Made by a program: the position numbers and the translations under genes. Positions 29,667 through 41,489 of a DNA stretch of 64,000 bases are shown here, piece by piece (the stretch's first letter is position 1; the number at the start of each line of letters is the position of its first letter). The notes beneath the pieces are model-generated. The model was not told the DNA's origin and ran no database searches. It was given only the letters and a program-made list of their open reading frames with translations. The stretch covers positions 2,604,001 to 2,668,000 of the forward strand of contig NZ_LT907842.1 in the NCBI RefSeq assembly GCF_900215245.1, given 5' to 3'. The stretch is from Pseudomonas fluorescens. Its GTDB lineage: Bacteria; Pseudomonadota; Gammaproteobacteria; Pseudomonadales; Pseudomonadaceae.

Positions 29667-31076
29667 ATGCACCAGCAAGAAAAGGGTTTGAAACGCGGGC
29701 TCAGTGCCCGACATATTCGCTTCATGGCACTCGGTTCCGCGATCGGCACCGGGCTGTTCTATGGCTCCGCCTCGGCCATCCAGATGGCGGGCCCTGCCGT
29801 TCTGCTGGCCTACCTGATTGGCGGTGCCGCTGTGTTCATGGTCATGCGCGCCCTTGGCGAAATGGCCGTGCACAACCCGGTGTCCGGCTCTTTCGGCCAA
29901 TACGCCAGCACCTACCTGGGCCCCATGGCCGGGTTTATCCTCGGCTGGACGTATGCGTTTGAAATGATCATCGTCTGCCTCGCCGACGTTACCGCTTTCG
30001 GCATTTACATGGGCTTCTGGTTTCCTGACGTCGCGCGTTGGGTGTGGGTGCTCGGCATTGTGTTTTTGATCGGCGGCCTGAACCTGTGCAGCGTCAAAGT
30101 GTTTGGCGAGATGGAGTTCTGGCTGTCGTTGCTCAAGGTTGGCGCCATCGTGGCGATGATTCTCGGCGGCTTCGGCATCATGCTGTTCGGCATCCACTCG
30201 GCGGGTGAGACTCAGGCCAGTGGCCTGAGCAACCTGTGGGCCCATGGCGGCTTCATGCCTAATGGGGTCGGCGGTTTGATCGCCTCGTTCGCGGTGGTGA
30301 TGTTTGCCTTCGGCGGCATCGAAATCATCGGCATCACCGCCGGTGAAGCCAAGGACCCGCAACGCGTTATCCCCAAGGCGATCAACGCGGTGCCGCTGCG
30401 CATCCTGTTGTTCTATGTGCTGACCCTGTTTGTGCTGATGGCCCTCTACCCGTGGCCACAGATCGGCAGCCAGGGCAGCCCGTTCGTGCAGATCTTCAGC
30501 AACCTTGGCATCGGCTCGGCGGCGACCCTTCTTAACATCGTGGTGATCTCGGCGGCGGTCTCAGCCATCAACAGCGACATCTTCGGCGCCGGCCGCATGA
30601 TGTACGGGCTGGCCCAGCAAGGTCAGGCGCCCAAGGGCTTTGCTCAGTTGTCCAAGCAAGGCGTGCCCTGGATGACCGTGGTGGTGATGGGCGCGGCGCT
30701 GCTTGGCGGCGTGGTGCTCAACTACCTGATCCCGGAAAACGTGTTCCTGTTGATTGCCTCGATCGCGACCTTCGCCACGGTGTGGGTGTGGTTGATGATT
30801 TTGTTCACTCAGGTCGCGATGCGCCGTTCGATGACCCAGGCGCAGGTCGCCGAGCTGAAATTCCCGGTACCGTTCTGGCCCTACGCGCCAGCGGCCGCCA
30901 TTGTGTTCATGCTGTTCGTGTTTGGCGTGCTGGGTTACTTCCCGGACACCCAGGCCGCTTTGCTGGTCGGCGCCGTCTGGATCGTGCTGCTGGTGCTCGC
31001 CTACCTGCTGTGGGTCAAGCCCGCTGCCGGGCAGGGCGCCAAGGTCCATTACGACTCGGCTTTGTCTCATCGATAA
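29667..31076 (+). CDS. Amino-acid permease, probably histidine transporter HutTh
   Basis: APC/AAT-family inner-membrane permease of 469 residues with 12 predicted helices. The N-terminal signature is [20 protein letters not shown], and SAVNSD-type text appears as [20 protein letters not shown]. Its relatives are the proline/histidine permeases (ProY/HutT) of proteobacteria. The place between hutH and hutI supports histidine as substrate, and P. fluorescens names this gene hutTh. AGGGAAGAG precedes the ATG; hutI follows after 15 bp. Confidence 0.9.
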   Translation: MHQQEKGLKRGLSARHIRFMALGSAIGTGLFYGSASAIQMAGPAVLLAYLIGGAAVFMVMRALGEMAVHNPVSGSFGQYASTYLGPMAGFILGWTYAFEMIIVCLADVTAFGIYMGFWFPDVARWVWVLGIVFLIGGLNLCSVKVFGEMEFWLSLLKVGAIVAMILGGFGIMLFGIHSAGETQASGLSNLWAHGGFMPNGVGGLIASFAVVMFAFGGIEIIGITAGEAKDPQRVIPKAINAVPLRILLFYVLTLFVLMALYPWPQIGSQGSPFVQIFSNLGIGSAATLLNIVVISAAVSAINSDIFGAGRMMYGLAQQGQAPKGFAQLSKQGVPWMTVVVMGAALLGGVVLNYLIPENVFLLIASIATFATVWVWLMILFTQVAMRRSMTQAQVAELKFPVPFWPYAPAAAIVFMLFVFGVLGYFPDTQAALLVGAVWIVLLVLAYLLWVKPAAGQGAKVHYDSALSHR

Positions 31077-31091
31077 CTTAGGGAGGCGTTG

Positions 31092-32297
31092 ATGAAAACG
31101 CTTTGGCAACACTGCCACGTCGCAACCATGGCCCAGGGCAAATACTCGATCATCGAGGATGCCGTCATGGTCACCGCGGGTTCGCTGATCGAGTGGATCG
31201 GCCCCCGTAGCCAGGCGCCAGCGGCGGATTACGCCCAGGTGCATGACCTGCAAGGCGCGTGGGTCACCCCCGGGCTGATTGACTGCCACACCCACACGGT
31301 GTTCGGTGGCAATCGCAGCGGCGAATTCGAGCAGCGCCTGGAAGGCGTGAGCTACGCCGAAATCGCCGCCAAGGGTGGCGGTATTGCCAGCACCGTGCGC
31401 GCCACGCGTGCCGCCAGCGAAGATGAATTGTTTGCCAGCGCGCACAAGCGCCTGCGCAGTCTGCTGCGCGACGGCGTGACCACGGTGGAGATCAAATCCG
31501 GCTACGGCCTGGACCTGGCCAGTGAGCGCAAATTGCTGCGGGTGATTCGGCGCCTCGGCGAAGCGCTGCCGGTCAGCGTGCGTGCCACCTGCCTGGCGGC
31601 CCATGCGTTGCCGCCGGAGTACAAGGACCGCGCGGATGATTACATCGACCACATCTGCACTGAGATGCTGCCGGCCCTGGCAGCGGAGGGGCTGGTGGAC
31701 GCGGTGGATGCGTTCTGCGAATACCTGGCGTTTTCCCCGGAACAGGTGGAGCGGGTGTTTAAAGTCGCCCAGCAACTGGGCCTGCCGGTGAAGCTGCACG
31801 CCGAACAACTGTCGTCGCTGCACGGCTCCAGCCTGGCCGCGCGTTACCAGGCGTTGTCGGCGGACCATCTGGAGTTCATGACCGAAGAAGATGCCATCGC
31901 CATGGCCGCTTCCGGCACCGTCGCGGTGCTGTTGCCGGGCGCCTTCTACTTCCTGCGCGAAACCCAGTTGCCGCCGATGGCAGCCCTGCGCAAACACGGC
32001 GTGAAGATCGCCATCGCCAGTGACCTCAACCCCGGCACCTCACCGGCGTTGTCGGTGCGCCTGATGCTGAACATGGCCTGCACCCTGTTCCGGATGACCC
32101 CGGAAGAAGCCCTGGCGGGCGCCACGCAACACGCCGCCACCGCGCTGGGCATGGGCCAGACCCATGGTTCGCTGGAGGCGGGCAAGGTTGCCGACTTTGT
32201 CGCCTGGCAGATTGATCGTCCCGCCGACCTGGCCTACTGGCTGGGCGGCGAGCTGGATAAACGCGTCGTGCGCCACGGCGTCGATGTCACTGTTTAA
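31092..32297 (+). CDS. hutI: Imidazolonepropionase
   Basis: Opens the ring of 4-imidazolone-5-propionate to give N-formimidoyl-L-glutamate. Amidohydrolase of 401 residues. The metal site begins with [10 protein letters not shown] near residue 72. Later ligands lie in [18 protein letters not shown] and [12 protein letters not shown] 31092 has GGGAGG 6 nt upstream; an in-frame TTG one codon earlier is ignored. Confidence 0.97.
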   Translation: MKTLWQHCHVATMAQGKYSIIEDAVMVTAGSLIEWIGPRSQAPAADYAQVHDLQGAWVTPGLIDCHTHTVFGGNRSGEFEQRLEGVSYAEIAAKGGGIASTVRATRAASEDELFASAHKRLRSLLRDGVTTVEIKSGYGLDLASERKLLRVIRRLGEALPVSVRATCLAAHALPPEYKDRADDYIDHICTEMLPALAAEGLVDAVDAFCEYLAFSPEQVERVFKVAQQLGLPVKLHAEQLSSLHGSSLAARYQALSADHLEFMTEEDAIAMAASGTVAVLLPGAFYFLRETQLPPMAALRKHGVKIAIASDLNPGTSPALSVRLMLNMACTLFRMTPEEALAGATQHAATALGMGQTHGSLEAGKVADFVAWQIDRPADLAYWLGGELDKRVVRHGVDVTV

Positions 32298-32326
32298 GGC
32301 TGCCTTTGTGAACGAGGAGTACTGCT

Positions 32327-33127
32327 GTGGATAAGGTTCTGAACTTCAAACAAGGCCGTGTGCCGCTGCTGATCAGCATGCCCCACGCCGGCCTGCGCCT
32401 GACGCCCGCGGTGGAAGCCGGGTTGATCCCCGAAGCGCAAAGCCTGCCGGACACCGATTGGCACATCCCCACGCTGTATGACTTTGCCGAGGAACTGGGC
32501 GCCAGCACCTTGTCGGCCGAGTACTCGCGGTTTGTCATCGACCTGAACCGGCCGTCGGACGACAAACCCTTGTACGCCGGTGCTACCACCGGGCTATACC
32601 CGGCGACGTTGTTCGACGGCGTGGCGTTGTTCCGCGAAGGCCTGGAGCCTTCCCCGGCGGAGCGCGCCACCTACCTGCAAAAGATCTGGGGCCCGTACCA
32701 CCGCGCCCTGCAAGAAGAACTGGCGCGGCTCAAGGCTGAGTTTGGCTATGCATTGCTGTTTGATGCGCACTCGATCCGCTCGGTGATCCCGCACCTGTTC
32801 GACGGCAAGCTGCCGGACTTCAACCTCGGCACTTTCAACGGCGCCGCTTGTGATCCTCAGCTGGCCAGCCAGTTGGAAGCCATCTGCGCCACGCATCCGC
32901 AGTACACCCACGTGCTCAACGGGCGCTTCAAGGGCGGGCACATCACCCGCCACTACGGCGACCCGGCGCAGGATATCCACGCCGTGCAATTGGAGCTGTG
33001 CCAGAGCGCTTATATGGAAGAGTTCGAGCCGTTTCGTTATCGGCCTGATCTGGCCGAGCCGACACGGGTGGTGTTGAAGCAATTGCTGGAAGGGTTCCTG
33101 AACTGGGGGCACAAGCACTACCGGTAA
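32327..33127 (+). CDS. hutG: N-formylglutamate deformylase
   Basis: Last step of the pathway: N-formyl-L-glutamate to glutamate and formate. It has 266 residues of the HutG/FGase family, with metal-site motifs MPHAGLRLTP, LLFDAHSIRS and GGHITRHYG. The GTG start is supported by GAGGAG 7 nt upstream. It closes the operon. The next 176 bp hold only a decayed REP fragment (CTTGCCCGCGATGGCGG) and nothing else I can support. Confidence 0.96.
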   Translation: MDKVLNFKQGRVPLLISMPHAGLRLTPAVEAGLIPEAQSLPDTDWHIPTLYDFAEELGASTLSAEYSRFVIDLNRPSDDKPLYAGATTGLYPATLFDGVALFREGLEPSPAERATYLQKIWGPYHRALQEELARLKAEFGYALLFDAHSIRSVIPHLFDGKLPDFNLGTFNGAACDPQLASQLEAICATHPQYTHVLNGRFKGGHITRHYGDPAQDIHAVQLELCQSAYMEEFEPFRYRPDLAEPTRVVLKQLLEGFLNWGHKHYR

Positions 33128-33303
33128 TTTTCGGTGCTGCTGAAATAGCGCTCGACTTGCCCGCGATGGCGGCCTCACGGTCGCCCCAGTGCAACTGCCG
33201 GTCGCCACAGGTCGTGTTAGCAGAGGTCCCGCTGGGTAAGGTTGTGGGCAGGGCGCGTCAGACGCCACTCCCCACAATAAAGCTGCCGAGTGAGACCTCT
33301 TTG

Positions 33304-34251
33304 ATGAAAAGACCGTTCAACCGTTACCTGTTGACCCTCATCGGCGCCGCACTCCTGAGTGCACAAGCCATGGCCGCTGAACCGGCCTCCTGCAAAGCGG
33401 TGCGCATGGGCGTGGTCAGTTGGACCGACGTGATCGCCACCTCGGGCATGGCCGACGTGCTGCTCAACGGCCTGGGCTACGACAGCAAGCAGACCAGTGC
33501 GGTGCAGCAGATCATCTTTGCCGGCATCCGCGACAAGCGCCTGGAGATCTTCCTCGGCTACTGGAAACCGGCGATGGACAACAATATCGCGCCATTCCTG
33601 GCCGCCAAGCAGGTCAAGGTCTTCGACACGCCCAGCCTCTCCGATGCCCAAGCCACCCTGGCCGTGCCGCAGTACGTGGCCGATGCCGGATTGAAAACGT
33701 TCGCCGACATCGCCCGCTTCAAGGACAAACTGGGCGGCAAGATCTACGGTATCGAGCCCGGCAGCGGTGCCAATACCGATATCCAGAGAATGATCGACAC
33801 CAACCACTTCGGCCTCGGCGACTTCAAACTGGTCGCCTCCGGTGAGGCGGGTATGCTGGCGGCGGTGCAGCGGGCGGTGAATCGCAAGGAGTTCGTGGTG
33901 TTTGTCGGCTGGACCCCACACCCGATGAACATCAATATGAAAATGGCCTACCTCACCGGCAGTGAAGATGTGTTCGGCCCGGACGAAGGTCGCGCTACGG
34001 TTTCCACCGTCACCGCGCCGGACTTTGGCGAACGTTGCCCTAACGCCAACCGCCTGCTGGCAAACCTGACCTTCACCGCCGCCCAGGAAAGCCAGTTGAT
34101 GGTACCGATCATGGAGCGCCAGTCGCCGCAGGATGTGGCCAAGCAATGGCTGCGTGACCACCCTGAGGATTTGCAGCGCTGGTTGGCCGGGGTTACGGCG
34201 TTTGATGGCAGCGATGGCATGGCAGCAGTGCAGGCCAGCCTCAAACCTTAA
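33304..34251 (+). CDS. Choline-type ABC substrate-binding protein without its own permease
   Basis: Periplasmic binding protein of 315 residues. The signal (MKRPFNRYLLTLIGAALLSA) ends in QAMAA. The mature part starts EPASCKAVRMGVVSWTDVIA and contains FLGYWKPAMDNN and YGIEPGSGANTDIQ, features of the ChoX/CaiX/BetX branch that binds quaternary ammonium compounds. No permease or ATPase lies next to it except hutWV several kb upstream. In pseudomonads such orphan binding proteins share the CbcWV core. Which core it uses, and the ligand, are inference. The start is the ATG that gives the signal peptide. Confidence 0.85.
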   Translation: MKRPFNRYLLTLIGAALLSAQAMAAEPASCKAVRMGVVSWTDVIATSGMADVLLNGLGYDSKQTSAVQQIIFAGIRDKRLEIFLGYWKPAMDNNIAPFLAAKQVKVFDTPSLSDAQATLAVPQYVADAGLKTFADIARFKDKLGGKIYGIEPGSGANTDIQRMIDTNHFGLGDFKLVASGEAGMLAAVQRAVNRKEFVVFVGWTPHPMNINMKMAYLTGSEDVFGPDEGRATVSTVTAPDFGERCPNANRLLANLTFTAAQESQLMVPIMERQSPQDVAKQWLRDHPEDLQRWLAGVTAFDGSDGMAAVQASLKP

Positions 34252-34286
34252 GCCGGCCACGGTAGATCAAACATCACAGCGCAAAG

Positions 34287-34375
34287 GTGGGAGCCGGCTT
34301 GCTCGCGAATGCGGTGGGTCAACCAACTCATCAGGCGGCTGATACACCGCTTTCGCGAGCAAGCCCGCTCCCACC
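34287..34375. repeat. REPIN (left arm with one insertion-like change)
   Basis: The left arm reads GTGGGAGCCGGCTTGCTCGC; the right arm is intact. Lies between the choline-type binding protein and the esterase genes. Confidence 0.9.
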
Positions 34376-34406
34376 GGTTGATCGCCATTGTCAGAGACAT
34401 TTACGT

Positions 34407-35342
34407 ATGTCCGAATACCCTATTTCTTCGCCGATGCGCGCCTTCGTCGCCAAAACCGACGCCTTCACCCGTGACGACGCGTCGCTGGCAGGCTTACGCC
34501 ACAACTACAACCGTATGTGCCAGGCCTTCACGCCACCGAAGCCTGAAGGGCTGCAAGTCTCGGACTTCGCACTGGGCGGCGTAGGCGTGCGCAGTTACTT
34601 ACCCACGGCTCCGGCGCCGACGGAGGGCTGGCCCTGTCTCCTTTATATGCACGGCGGCGGTTGGGTGGTCGGCGGGCTGGATTCCCATGATTTCATTTGT
34701 TTCGAGTTGGCCAGTACGCTGCAGGTGCTGGTGCTCGCCATCGATTATCGCCTGGCACCCGAACACCCGTTCCCGGCGGCTTACGAGGATTGCCGCGCGG
34801 TGTGGCAAGCGATCCAGGCGGGCGAGGGGCCGCACGCCATCCACCTGCAACGGCTGGCGGTGATCGGTGACAGCGCGGGCGGCAATCTGGCTGCGGCGCT
34901 GTGTCTGGGCCTGCGCGATGACGGCCAGCCGCTGCCCCTGGCTCAAGTGCTGATTTATCCAGGGCTGGGCGGCGCGTCTGATTTGCCTTCGCGGCGTGAC
35001 TGCTGGGATGCGCCGCTGCTCAGCACGGCCGACACCGACGGCTACCGGGCGCTCTACCTGCCGGGCGCCGGCCATCCATCGCCCTATGCCCTGCCACTGC
35101 TGGCCGAGGATTTCAGCGGTTTGCCCAAGGCATTGATCGCCGTGGCCCAGTTCGACCCGCTGCGTGATGACGGCATGCTCTACGCCGAACGCCTGCAAGC
35201 GGCGGGCGTGTCCGCGCTGATGTATCCGGGCAAGGGCCTGATCCACGGCTGTTTGCGCGCGCGCGGCCAAGTGGCGGAGGTGGATCAACTGTATGACTGT
35301 CTGCTGGATTACCTGAGGAGCGAAGGGCTGACACAGGTCTAA
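34407..35342 (+). CDS. Alpha/beta hydrolase, hormone-sensitive lipase family
   Basis: Probable carboxylesterase of 311 residues. The oxyanion motif YMHGGGWVVGG is near residue 80. The nucleophile elbow is GDSAGGNLAA with Ser near 155. A likely Asp lies in FDPLRDDG and the His in LIHGC, completing the triad in HSL-family (family IV) order. There is no signal peptide, so it is cytoplasmic. The start is at MSEYPISSPMRAF; the longer frame runs into the REPIN. The natural substrate cannot be told. Confidence 0.9.
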   Translation: MSEYPISSPMRAFVAKTDAFTRDDASLAGLRHNYNRMCQAFTPPKPEGLQVSDFALGGVGVRSYLPTAPAPTEGWPCLLYMHGGGWVVGGLDSHDFICFELASTLQVLVLAIDYRLAPEHPFPAAYEDCRAVWQAIQAGEGPHAIHLQRLAVIGDSAGGNLAAALCLGLRDDGQPLPLAQVLIYPGLGGASDLPSRRDCWDAPLLSTADTDGYRALYLPGAGHPSPYALPLLAEDFSGLPKALIAVAQFDPLRDDGMLYAERLQAAGVSALMYPGKGLIHGCLRARGQVAEVDQLYDCLLDYLRSEGLTQV

Positions 35343-35447
35343 GCGCTCAAGGACATGCTCATTGCACAATTCGGGTTTATGATGCCAGACGGCAAAAAAT
35401 AATAGACGTCCCCCCAGGGATGAACCCGACACCCTACGGAGCGCGCA

Positions 35448-36419
35448 ATGCAGACTTGGTACCCGCAGATCAAACCCTACGCCCGGCACGATCTGGCAGT
35501 CGATGACACCCACACGCTGTACGTCGATGAAAGTGGCTCCCCCGAGGGCTTGCCCGTCGTCTTCATTCATGGCGGCCCGGGCTCCGGTTGCGACGCGCAG
35601 AGCCGCTGCTACTTTGATCCGAACCTTTACCGCATTGTGACCTTCGACCAGCGCGGTTGCGGGCGCTCCACCCCTCGCGCAAGCCTGGAAAACAACACCA
35701 CCTGGGACTTGGTCGCCGACCTTGAGCGCATCCGCGAGCACCTGGGCATCGAAAAATGGGTGCTGTTCGGCGGCTCCTGGGGGTCGACCCTTTCCCTGGC
35801 CTACGCACAAACCCATCCTGAGCGTGTGCATGGCCTGATCCTGCGCGGCATCTTCCTGGCTCGCCCGCAAGACATTCACTGGTTCTACCAGGACGGCGCG
35901 AGCCGCATGTTCCCCGATTACTGGCAGGATTACCTTGCGCCGATCCCTGCGGATGAGCGCCACAACATGGTTGCGGCTTACCACAAGCGCCTGACCGGCA
36001 ACGACCAGATCGCCCAGATGCACGCGGCCAAAGCCTGGTCCGGCTGGGAAGGTCGTATGTTGGGCCTGTGCCCGAGCCCGCAGCATGTCGAGCGTTTTTC
36101 CGAGCCGCAGCGCGCGCTGTCCATTGCGCGTATCGAGTGCCACTACTTCACCAACGACTCCTTCCTGGAGCCCAACCAGCTGATTCGCGACATGCACAAG
36201 ATCGCCCATCTGCCTGGCGTAATCATTCATGGCCGCTACGATATGATCTGCCCGCTGGACAATGCCTGGGAGCTGCATCAGGCGTGGCCCAACAGTGAGC
36301 TGCAAGTGATCCGCGAAGCCGGCCATGCCGCGTCCGAACCGGGCATCACCGATGCGTTGGTGCGCGCGACCGGCGAGATGGCACGACGCCTGCTTGATCT
36401 GCCCCCTGAAGAAGCATGA
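35448..36419 (+). CDS. pip: Proline iminopeptidase
   Basis: Removes N-terminal proline from peptides in the cytoplasm. It is an alpha/beta hydrolase of 323 residues in peptidase family S33. Motifs are [10 protein letters not shown] (oxyanion), [10 protein letters not shown], the nucleophile [17 protein letters not shown] near residue 110, GRYDMICPL with the Asp, and AGHAASE with the His. ACGGAG precedes the ATG. It overlaps dtd by ATGA, an arrangement also seen in other pseudomonads. Confidence 0.95.
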   Translation: MQTWYPQIKPYARHDLAVDDTHTLYVDESGSPEGLPVVFIHGGPGSGCDAQSRCYFDPNLYRIVTFDQRGCGRSTPRASLENNTTWDLVADLERIREHLGIEKWVLFGGSWGSTLSLAYAQTHPERVHGLILRGIFLARPQDIHWFYQDGASRMFPDYWQDYLAPIPADERHNMVAAYHKRLTGNDQIAQMHAAKAWSGWEGRMLGLCPSPQHVERFSEPQRALSIARIECHYFTNDSFLEPNQLIRDMHKIAHLPGVIIHGRYDMICPLDNAWELHQAWPNSELQVIREAGHAASEPGITDALVRATGEMARRLLDLPPEEA

Positions 36420-36853
36420 AGGGCCTGTTGCAGCGGGTGCGTGGCGCCCGCGTCGAGGTTGCGGGCGAAGTCGTAGGGGCAATTGACCAGGGTTTGTTGG
36501 TGCTGGTAGCCGTCGAACCTTCAGATACGCCCGAGAGCGCCGACAAACTGTTGCACAAGCTGCTTAACTACCGGGTATTCAGTGACGACGAGGGCAAGAT
36601 GAACCTGTCCTTGAAGGATATCGGTGGTGGTTTGTTGCTGGTGTCGCAGTTCACCCTGGCGGCGGACACCAAAAGCGGGCTGCGGCCGAGCTTCTCCACG
36701 GCGGCCCCTCCGGCACTCGGAGCAGGGCTTTTTGAGTACTTGTTGTTACAAGCGCAACAATTGCATGGCAAGGTGGCGTCAGGGCGTTTTGGCGCGGATA
36801 TGCAGGTGCATTTGGTCAATGATGGCCCTGTGACCTTCCTCTTACAGACATGA
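36416..36853 (+). CDS. dtd: D-aminoacyl-tRNA deacylase
   Basis: Frees tRNA from wrongly attached D-amino acids and glycine. It has 145 residues. The two family motifs are [18 protein letters not shown] in the middle and the cross-subunit [10 protein letters not shown] near the end. Translation is coupled to pip by the ATGA overlap. The 266 bp between dtd and opgG hold no other gene; I see no promoter strong enough to report. Confidence 0.96.
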   Translation: MKGLLQRVRGARVEVAGEVVGAIDQGLLVLVAVEPSDTPESADKLLHKLLNYRVFSDDEGKMNLSLKDIGGGLLLVSQFTLAADTKSGLRPSFSTAAPPALGAGLFEYLLLQAQQLHGKVASGRFGADMQVHLVNDGPVTFLLQT

Positions 36854-37119
36854 ATGTATTAAAAACGACTTTAATGCCTAAAAACGCAGGGTTTCGCTAC
36901 AAATACTTCGTTGTCCCTGATGCGTTGTTTCGCGGGCTACTAGATAATCGCGCGCTACGGGGATCAGCGTTGTTTGGTCCATTTTTGACTTAGGTAGAGA
37001 CTTGTCCGTCGACCATTGGGGAATCATTTTGACCCAGGGGAGTCGGAACAATGCTCGCCAACCTGGCATATAGATAGCTGGCCGTTGGTTTTTTGATCTG
37101 TTTTCGGCGAGGGTTGCTC

Positions 37120-38895
37120 GTGATTGTTAGTCCCTGTAATGCACCAAAATTGTCTGCCAAACGGTTACGAAACGCACTGGTAACGGGCTCTGCCCTGTTT
37201 TGCCTGTTCGGCGCGGGTCAACTGTGGGCATTCAGTCTGGATGATGTGTCGGCCAAGGCAAAAGAGCTGGCCGGGCAGAAATACGAAGCTCCGCGCAGCA
37301 ATCTGCCTAACGAATTTCGCGAAATGAAATTCGCCGACTATCAGAAGATTCGTTTCCGTAACGAAAAAGCCGAATGGGCCGATCAGAACACGCCGTTCAA
37401 ACTGTCCTTCTATCACCAGGGCATGCACTTCGACACGCCGGTGAAAATCAACGAAGTGACCGCCGACAGTGTTCATGAAATCAAGTACGACCCGACGCGT
37501 TTCGATTTCGGTGACGTGAAATATGATCCAAAGTCCACCGAACAACTGGGTTATGCCGGTTTCCGTGTGCTTTACCCGATCAACAAAGACGACAAGCAAG
37601 ACGAAATCATGACCATGCTCGGCGCCAGCTACTTCCGCGTCGTCGGCAAAGGCCAGGCCTATGGCCTGTCCGCCCGTGGCATGGCGATCGACACTGCATT
37701 GCCGTCCGGTGAAGAGTTCCCGCGTTTCACCGAGTTCTGGATCGAGCGTCCAAAACCGGGCGAAAAACAGCTGGTGATCTTCGCCCTGCTGGATTCGCCA
37801 CGCGCGACCGGCGCCTATCGCCTGACCCTGCGCCCTGGCACCGACACCATTGTCGACGTCAAGTCGCAGATGTTCCTGCGCGACAAGGTCACCAAGCTGG
37901 GCATTGCCCCGCTGACCAGCATGTACCTGTTCGGCGCGAACCAGCCGTCGAAAGTGCTCAATTACCGTCGTGAACTGCACGACTCCAGCGGTCTGTCGAT
38001 CCATGCCGGCAATGGCGAGTGGATCTGGCGCCCACTGAACAACCCTAAACACCTGTCGGTCAGTAACTTCAGCGTCGAGAACCCGCGTGGTTTCGGCTTG
38101 CTGCAACGTGGCCGCGACTTCAGCCACTACGAAGACCTGGACGACAACTACGACAAGCGCCCAAGCGCCTGGATCGAGCCTGAAGGCGACTGGGGCAAGG
38201 GTTCCGTCGACCTGGTAGAGATTCCGACCGCCGACGAAACCAACGACAACATCGTTGCGTTCTGGAGCCCGGCCGAACTGCCGAAAGTCGGCGAGCCGCT
38301 GGACGTCAGCTACCGCCTGCACTGGACCATGGACGAAAAGGCCCTGCACCCGGCCGACAGCGCCTGGGTCAAGCAGACCCTGCGTTCCACCGGTGACGTG
38401 AAGCAATCCAACCTGATCCGTCAGCCTGACGGCAGCGTGGCCTACCTGGTGGACTTCGAGGGCCCGGCCCTGAAGAACCTGCCGGCGGACGCCCCGGTTC
38501 GCAGCCAGGTGAGTGTTGGCGACAACGCCGAAATCGTTGAAAACAGCGTGCGCTACAACGAGCACACCAAAGGCTGGCGCCTGACCCTGCGCATGAAGAT
38601 CAAAGACACAGGCAAGCCGACCGAAATGCGTGCGGCGTTGGTTGAGGACATCGTCAAACCTGAGCCTGAGAAGGTCTCGACCCAGGTGCTCAAAGCCGAC
38701 AAGCTGTTGGCCAAGCAACACGAGAAACAGGCCAAGAAAGACGCGAAAGAAGCTAAAGACGCCAAAGACGCGAAAGACAAGGACGCCAAGCAGCCAGAAG
38801 CGGCCTCAGCCACTCCACTCTCTAACCCAGATCCGGCCAAGACAGAACATGTCCTGACCGAGACCTGGAGCTATCAGTTGCCTGCCGATGAGTAA
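37120..38895 (+). CDS. opgG: Periplasmic glucan biosynthesis protein OpgG
   Basis: Periplasmic protein that branches or modifies osmoregulated periplasmic glucans. The GTG at 37120 gives 591 residues starting [20 protein letters not shown], with a signal peptide that ends near GQLWA, and GGCGAGGG lies upstream. An upstream ATG at 37093 is in frame but lacks a ribosome site. The body carries family text such as [20 protein letters not shown] and [12 protein letters not shown]. The C-terminus holds an extra Lys/Ala/Asp-rich stretch ([20 protein letters not shown]) that looks flexible. It overlaps opgH by 8 bp. Confidence 0.95.
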   Translation: MIVSPCNAPKLSAKRLRNALVTGSALFCLFGAGQLWAFSLDDVSAKAKELAGQKYEAPRSNLPNEFREMKFADYQKIRFRNEKAEWADQNTPFKLSFYHQGMHFDTPVKINEVTADSVHEIKYDPTRFDFGDVKYDPKSTEQLGYAGFRVLYPINKDDKQDEIMTMLGASYFRVVGKGQAYGLSARGMAIDTALPSGEEFPRFTEFWIERPKPGEKQLVIFALLDSPRATGAYRLTLRPGTDTIVDVKSQMFLRDKVTKLGIAPLTSMYLFGANQPSKVLNYRRELHDSSGLSIHAGNGEWIWRPLNNPKHLSVSNFSVENPRGFGLLQRGRDFSHYEDLDDNYDKRPSAWIEPEGDWGKGSVDLVEIPTADETNDNIVAFWSPAELPKVGEPLDVSYRLHWTMDEKALHPADSAWVKQTLRSTGDVKQSNLIRQPDGSVAYLVDFEGPALKNLPADAPVRSQVSVGDNAEIVENSVRYNEHTKGWRLTLRMKIKDTGKPTEMRAALVEDIVKPEPEKVSTQVLKADKLLAKQHEKQAKKDAKEAKDAKDAKDKDAKQPEAASATPLSNPDPAKTEHVLTETWSYQLPADE

Positions 38896-41458
38896 TTCTC
38901 AAGCCACGCCCGAGACGCTCTCCGAGTACCTGGCGCACCTCCCGATGACTGCAGAGCAGCGCGCCGAACTGGCGGGCTGCACTTCCTTCAGCGAGCTGCA
39001 CCAACGTTTGTCGTCCGCAACCTTCGACGCACCAACCGACGCTGCCCAAGCGTCGGTTGGCCGTCGGCTGACCCTCAACACGGCTGAAGAGCTGCAAGAT
39101 GCAGAAATGCTGGCACTCGATGCCAGTGGCCGTGTCTGCCTGAAGGCCACGCCGCCGATCCGTCGGACAAAAGTGGTGCCCGAGCCTTGGCGAACCAACA
39201 TCCTGGTGCGCGGCTGGCGCCGGATGACCGGTCGCACCAACCCTCCGGCACCGCCGAAGGACGAGCGTGTATTGCCAGCCGCCCGCTGGCGTACCGTGGG
39301 TTCGATCCGTCGTTATATCCTGCTGGTGCTGATGCTCGGCCAGACCATCGTTGCCGGCTGGTACATGAAAGGCATCATGCCGTACCAGGGCTGGTCGCTG
39401 GTCGACTTCGACGAGATTCGCAATCAGACCCTGCTGCAAACCGCCACCCAGGTACTGCCTTACGCCCTGCAAACCAGCATCCTGATCATGTTCGGGATCT
39501 TGTTCTGCTGGGTTTCGGCCGGTTTCTGGACCGCGCTGATGGGCTTCCTCGAACTGCTCACCGGTCACGATAAATACCGGATCTCCGGTAAAAGTGCCGG
39601 CGACGAGCCGATTCCGAAAGATGCCCGCACCGCGTTGGTGATGCCGATCTGCAACGAAGACGTGCCCCGGGTATTTGCCGGTCTGCGTGCGACGTTTGAG
39701 TCGGTAGCCGCCACCGGTGACCTGGATCGCTTTGATTTCTTCGTCCTCAGCGACAGTAACGAAGCCGATATCTGCATCGCCGAACAACAAGCCTGGCTTG
39801 ATGTGTGCCGCGAAGCCGGTGGTTTCGGCAAGATCTTCTATCGCCGTCGTCGCCGTCGCGTGAAGCGCAAGAGCGGCAACCTTGACGACTTCTGCCGTCG
39901 TTGGGGCGGTGAATACAAGTACATGGTGGTCCTCGACGCCGACAGCGTGATGAGCGGCGAATGCCTGACCAGCCTGGTGCGCCTGATGGAAGCCACGCCG
40001 GATGCCGGGATTATCCAGACCGCGCCACGGGCGTCGGGCATGGACACCCTGTATGCGCGCATGCAGCAGTTCGCTACCCGCGTCTATGGCCCGCTGTTTA
40101 CGGCTGGCCTGCACTTCTGGCAGTTGGGTGAATCGCACTACTGGGGCCACAACGCCATCATCCGCATGAAGCCATTTATCGAGCACTGCGCCCTCGCGCC
40201 GTTGCCGGGTAAAGGGGCGTTTGCCGGTGCGATTCTGTCCCACGACTTCGTTGAAGCAGCGCTGATGCGCCGTGCCGGCTGGGGCGTGTGGATTGCCTAC
40301 GACCTGCCGGGCAGCTATGAAGAGCTGCCGCCGAACCTGCTGGACGAACTCAAGCGTGACCGTCGCTGGTGCCACGGTAACCTGATGAACTTCCGCCTGT
40401 TCCTGGTAAAAGGCATGCACCCGGTACACCGTGCGGTGTTCCTGACCGGCGTGATGTCGTACCTGTCGGCACCGTTGTGGTTCTTCTTCCTGGTGCTGTC
40501 GACAGCGTTGCTGGCGGTGAACACCCTGATGGAACCCCAGTACTTCATGGCGCCACGCCAGTTGTACCCCCTGTGGCCGCAATGGCATCCGGACAAGGCG
40601 GTGGCGCTGTTCTCCACCACCATTGTGTTGCTGTTCCTGCCTAAATTGCTGAGCATCATCCTGATCTGGGCCAAGGGCGCGAAAGAGTTCGGCGGCAAGT
40701 TCAAGGTGACCTTGTCGATGCTGCTGGAGATGTTGTTCTCCATGCTGCTGGCCCCGGTGCGGATGATCTTCCACACCCGTTTCGTGCTCGCTGCGTTCCT
40801 CGGCTGGGCTGCGACCTGGAACTCGCCGCAGCGTGACGACGACTCCACGCCATGGAGCGAGGCGGTCAAGCGCCACGGTCCACAAACCCTGCTTGGCTTC
40901 CTGTGGGCGCTGCTGGTGGTGTGGTTGAACCCAAGCTTCCTGTGGTGGCTGATCCCGATCGTGGGTTCGCTGATGCTGTCGATTCCGGTGTCGGTGATCT
41001 CCAGCCGGGTCAAGCTGGGCCTCAAGTCCCGCGACGAGAGCCTGTTCCTGATCCCCGAGGAATACAATCCGCCGCAAGCCCTGCTGTCGACCGAGAAGTA
41101 CACCCACGAAAACCGTTGGCACGCCCTCAATGACGGGTTTGTGCGTTCGGTGGTCGACCCGCAGCAAAACGCCCTGGCCTGCGCCCTGGCGACCTCGCGT
41201 CACCGTGAGGCGGAGCCGATCGAGCACCTGCGTCAGGAACGTGTTCGCCACGCGTTGAAAGTCGGCCCTGCCGGCCTCAACAATGGCGAGCGCCTGGCGT
41301 TGCTCAGTGACCCGGTGGCCCTCGCTCGTCTGCACCAGCAGGTGTGGAACGAAGGCCACGCCGAGTGGCTCGGCGCCTGGCGTGAATCGATCAAGGCTGA
41401 TCCGCACGCGCCATTGCTGCCGCTGCAACCCCTGTCGTCCCAGGCCCAACTGGCCTGA
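38888..41458 (+). CDS. opgH: Glucan glucosyltransferase OpgH
   Basis: Inner-membrane GT2 glucosyltransferase that makes the beta-1,2-glucan backbone from UDP-glucose. It has 856 residues with a cytoplasmic N-terminus of about 140 residues and two helices around 145-220. In the catalytic domain, [13 protein letters not shown] carries the DxD-type acid and [11 protein letters not shown] follows. The ending of the processive motif is RDRRWCHGN, with 'RWC' in place of QxxRW. Further helices follow. It is coupled to opgG by an 8-bp overlap. Confidence 0.96.
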   Translation: MSNSQATPETLSEYLAHLPMTAEQRAELAGCTSFSELHQRLSSATFDAPTDAAQASVGRRLTLNTAEELQDAEMLALDASGRVCLKATPPIRRTKVVPEPWRTNILVRGWRRMTGRTNPPAPPKDERVLPAARWRTVGSIRRYILLVLMLGQTIVAGWYMKGIMPYQGWSLVDFDEIRNQTLLQTATQVLPYALQTSILIMFGILFCWVSAGFWTALMGFLELLTGHDKYRISGKSAGDEPIPKDARTALVMPICNEDVPRVFAGLRATFESVAATGDLDRFDFFVLSDSNEADICIAEQQAWLDVCREAGGFGKIFYRRRRRRVKRKSGNLDDFCRRWGGEYKYMVVLDADSVMSGECLTSLVRLMEATPDAGIIQTAPRASGMDTLYARMQQFATRVYGPLFTAGLHFWQLGESHYWGHNAIIRMKPFIEHCALAPLPGKGAFAGAILSHDFVEAALMRRAGWGVWIAYDLPGSYEELPPNLLDELKRDRRWCHGNLMNFRLFLVKGMHPVHRAVFLTGVMSYLSAPLWFFFLVLSTALLAVNTLMEPQYFMAPRQLYPLWPQWHPDKAVALFSTTIVLLFLPKLLSIILIWAKGAKEFGGKFKVTLSMLLEMLFSMLLAPVRMIFHTRFVLAAFLGWAATWNSPQRDDDSTPWSEAVKRHGPQTLLGFLWALLVVWLNPSFLWWLIPIVGSLMLSIPVSVISSRVKLGLKSRDESLFLIPEEYNPPQALLSTEKYTHENRWHALNDGFVRSVVDPQQNALACALATSRHREAEPIEHLRQERVRHALKVGPAGLNNGERLALLSDPVALARLHQQVWNEGHAEWLGAWRESIKADPHAPLLPLQPLSSQAQLA

Positions 41459-41466
41459 TTCAGACA

Positions 41467-41489
41467 CCCCCGAGGGTTCACCTCGGGGG
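41467..41489 (+). terminator. Probable terminator hairpin after opgH
   Basis: The stem CCCCCGAGG / CCTCGGGGG with a GTTCA loop starts 9 nt after the stop. There is no real T-run, so termination may be partial. Confidence 0.6.

Noticed and set aside
38822..41467. Open frame of 881 codons antisense to opgH
   Set aside because: High-GC shadow of a well-supported gene; the translation has no family motif and is rich in His, Arg and Gln as usual for such shadows.
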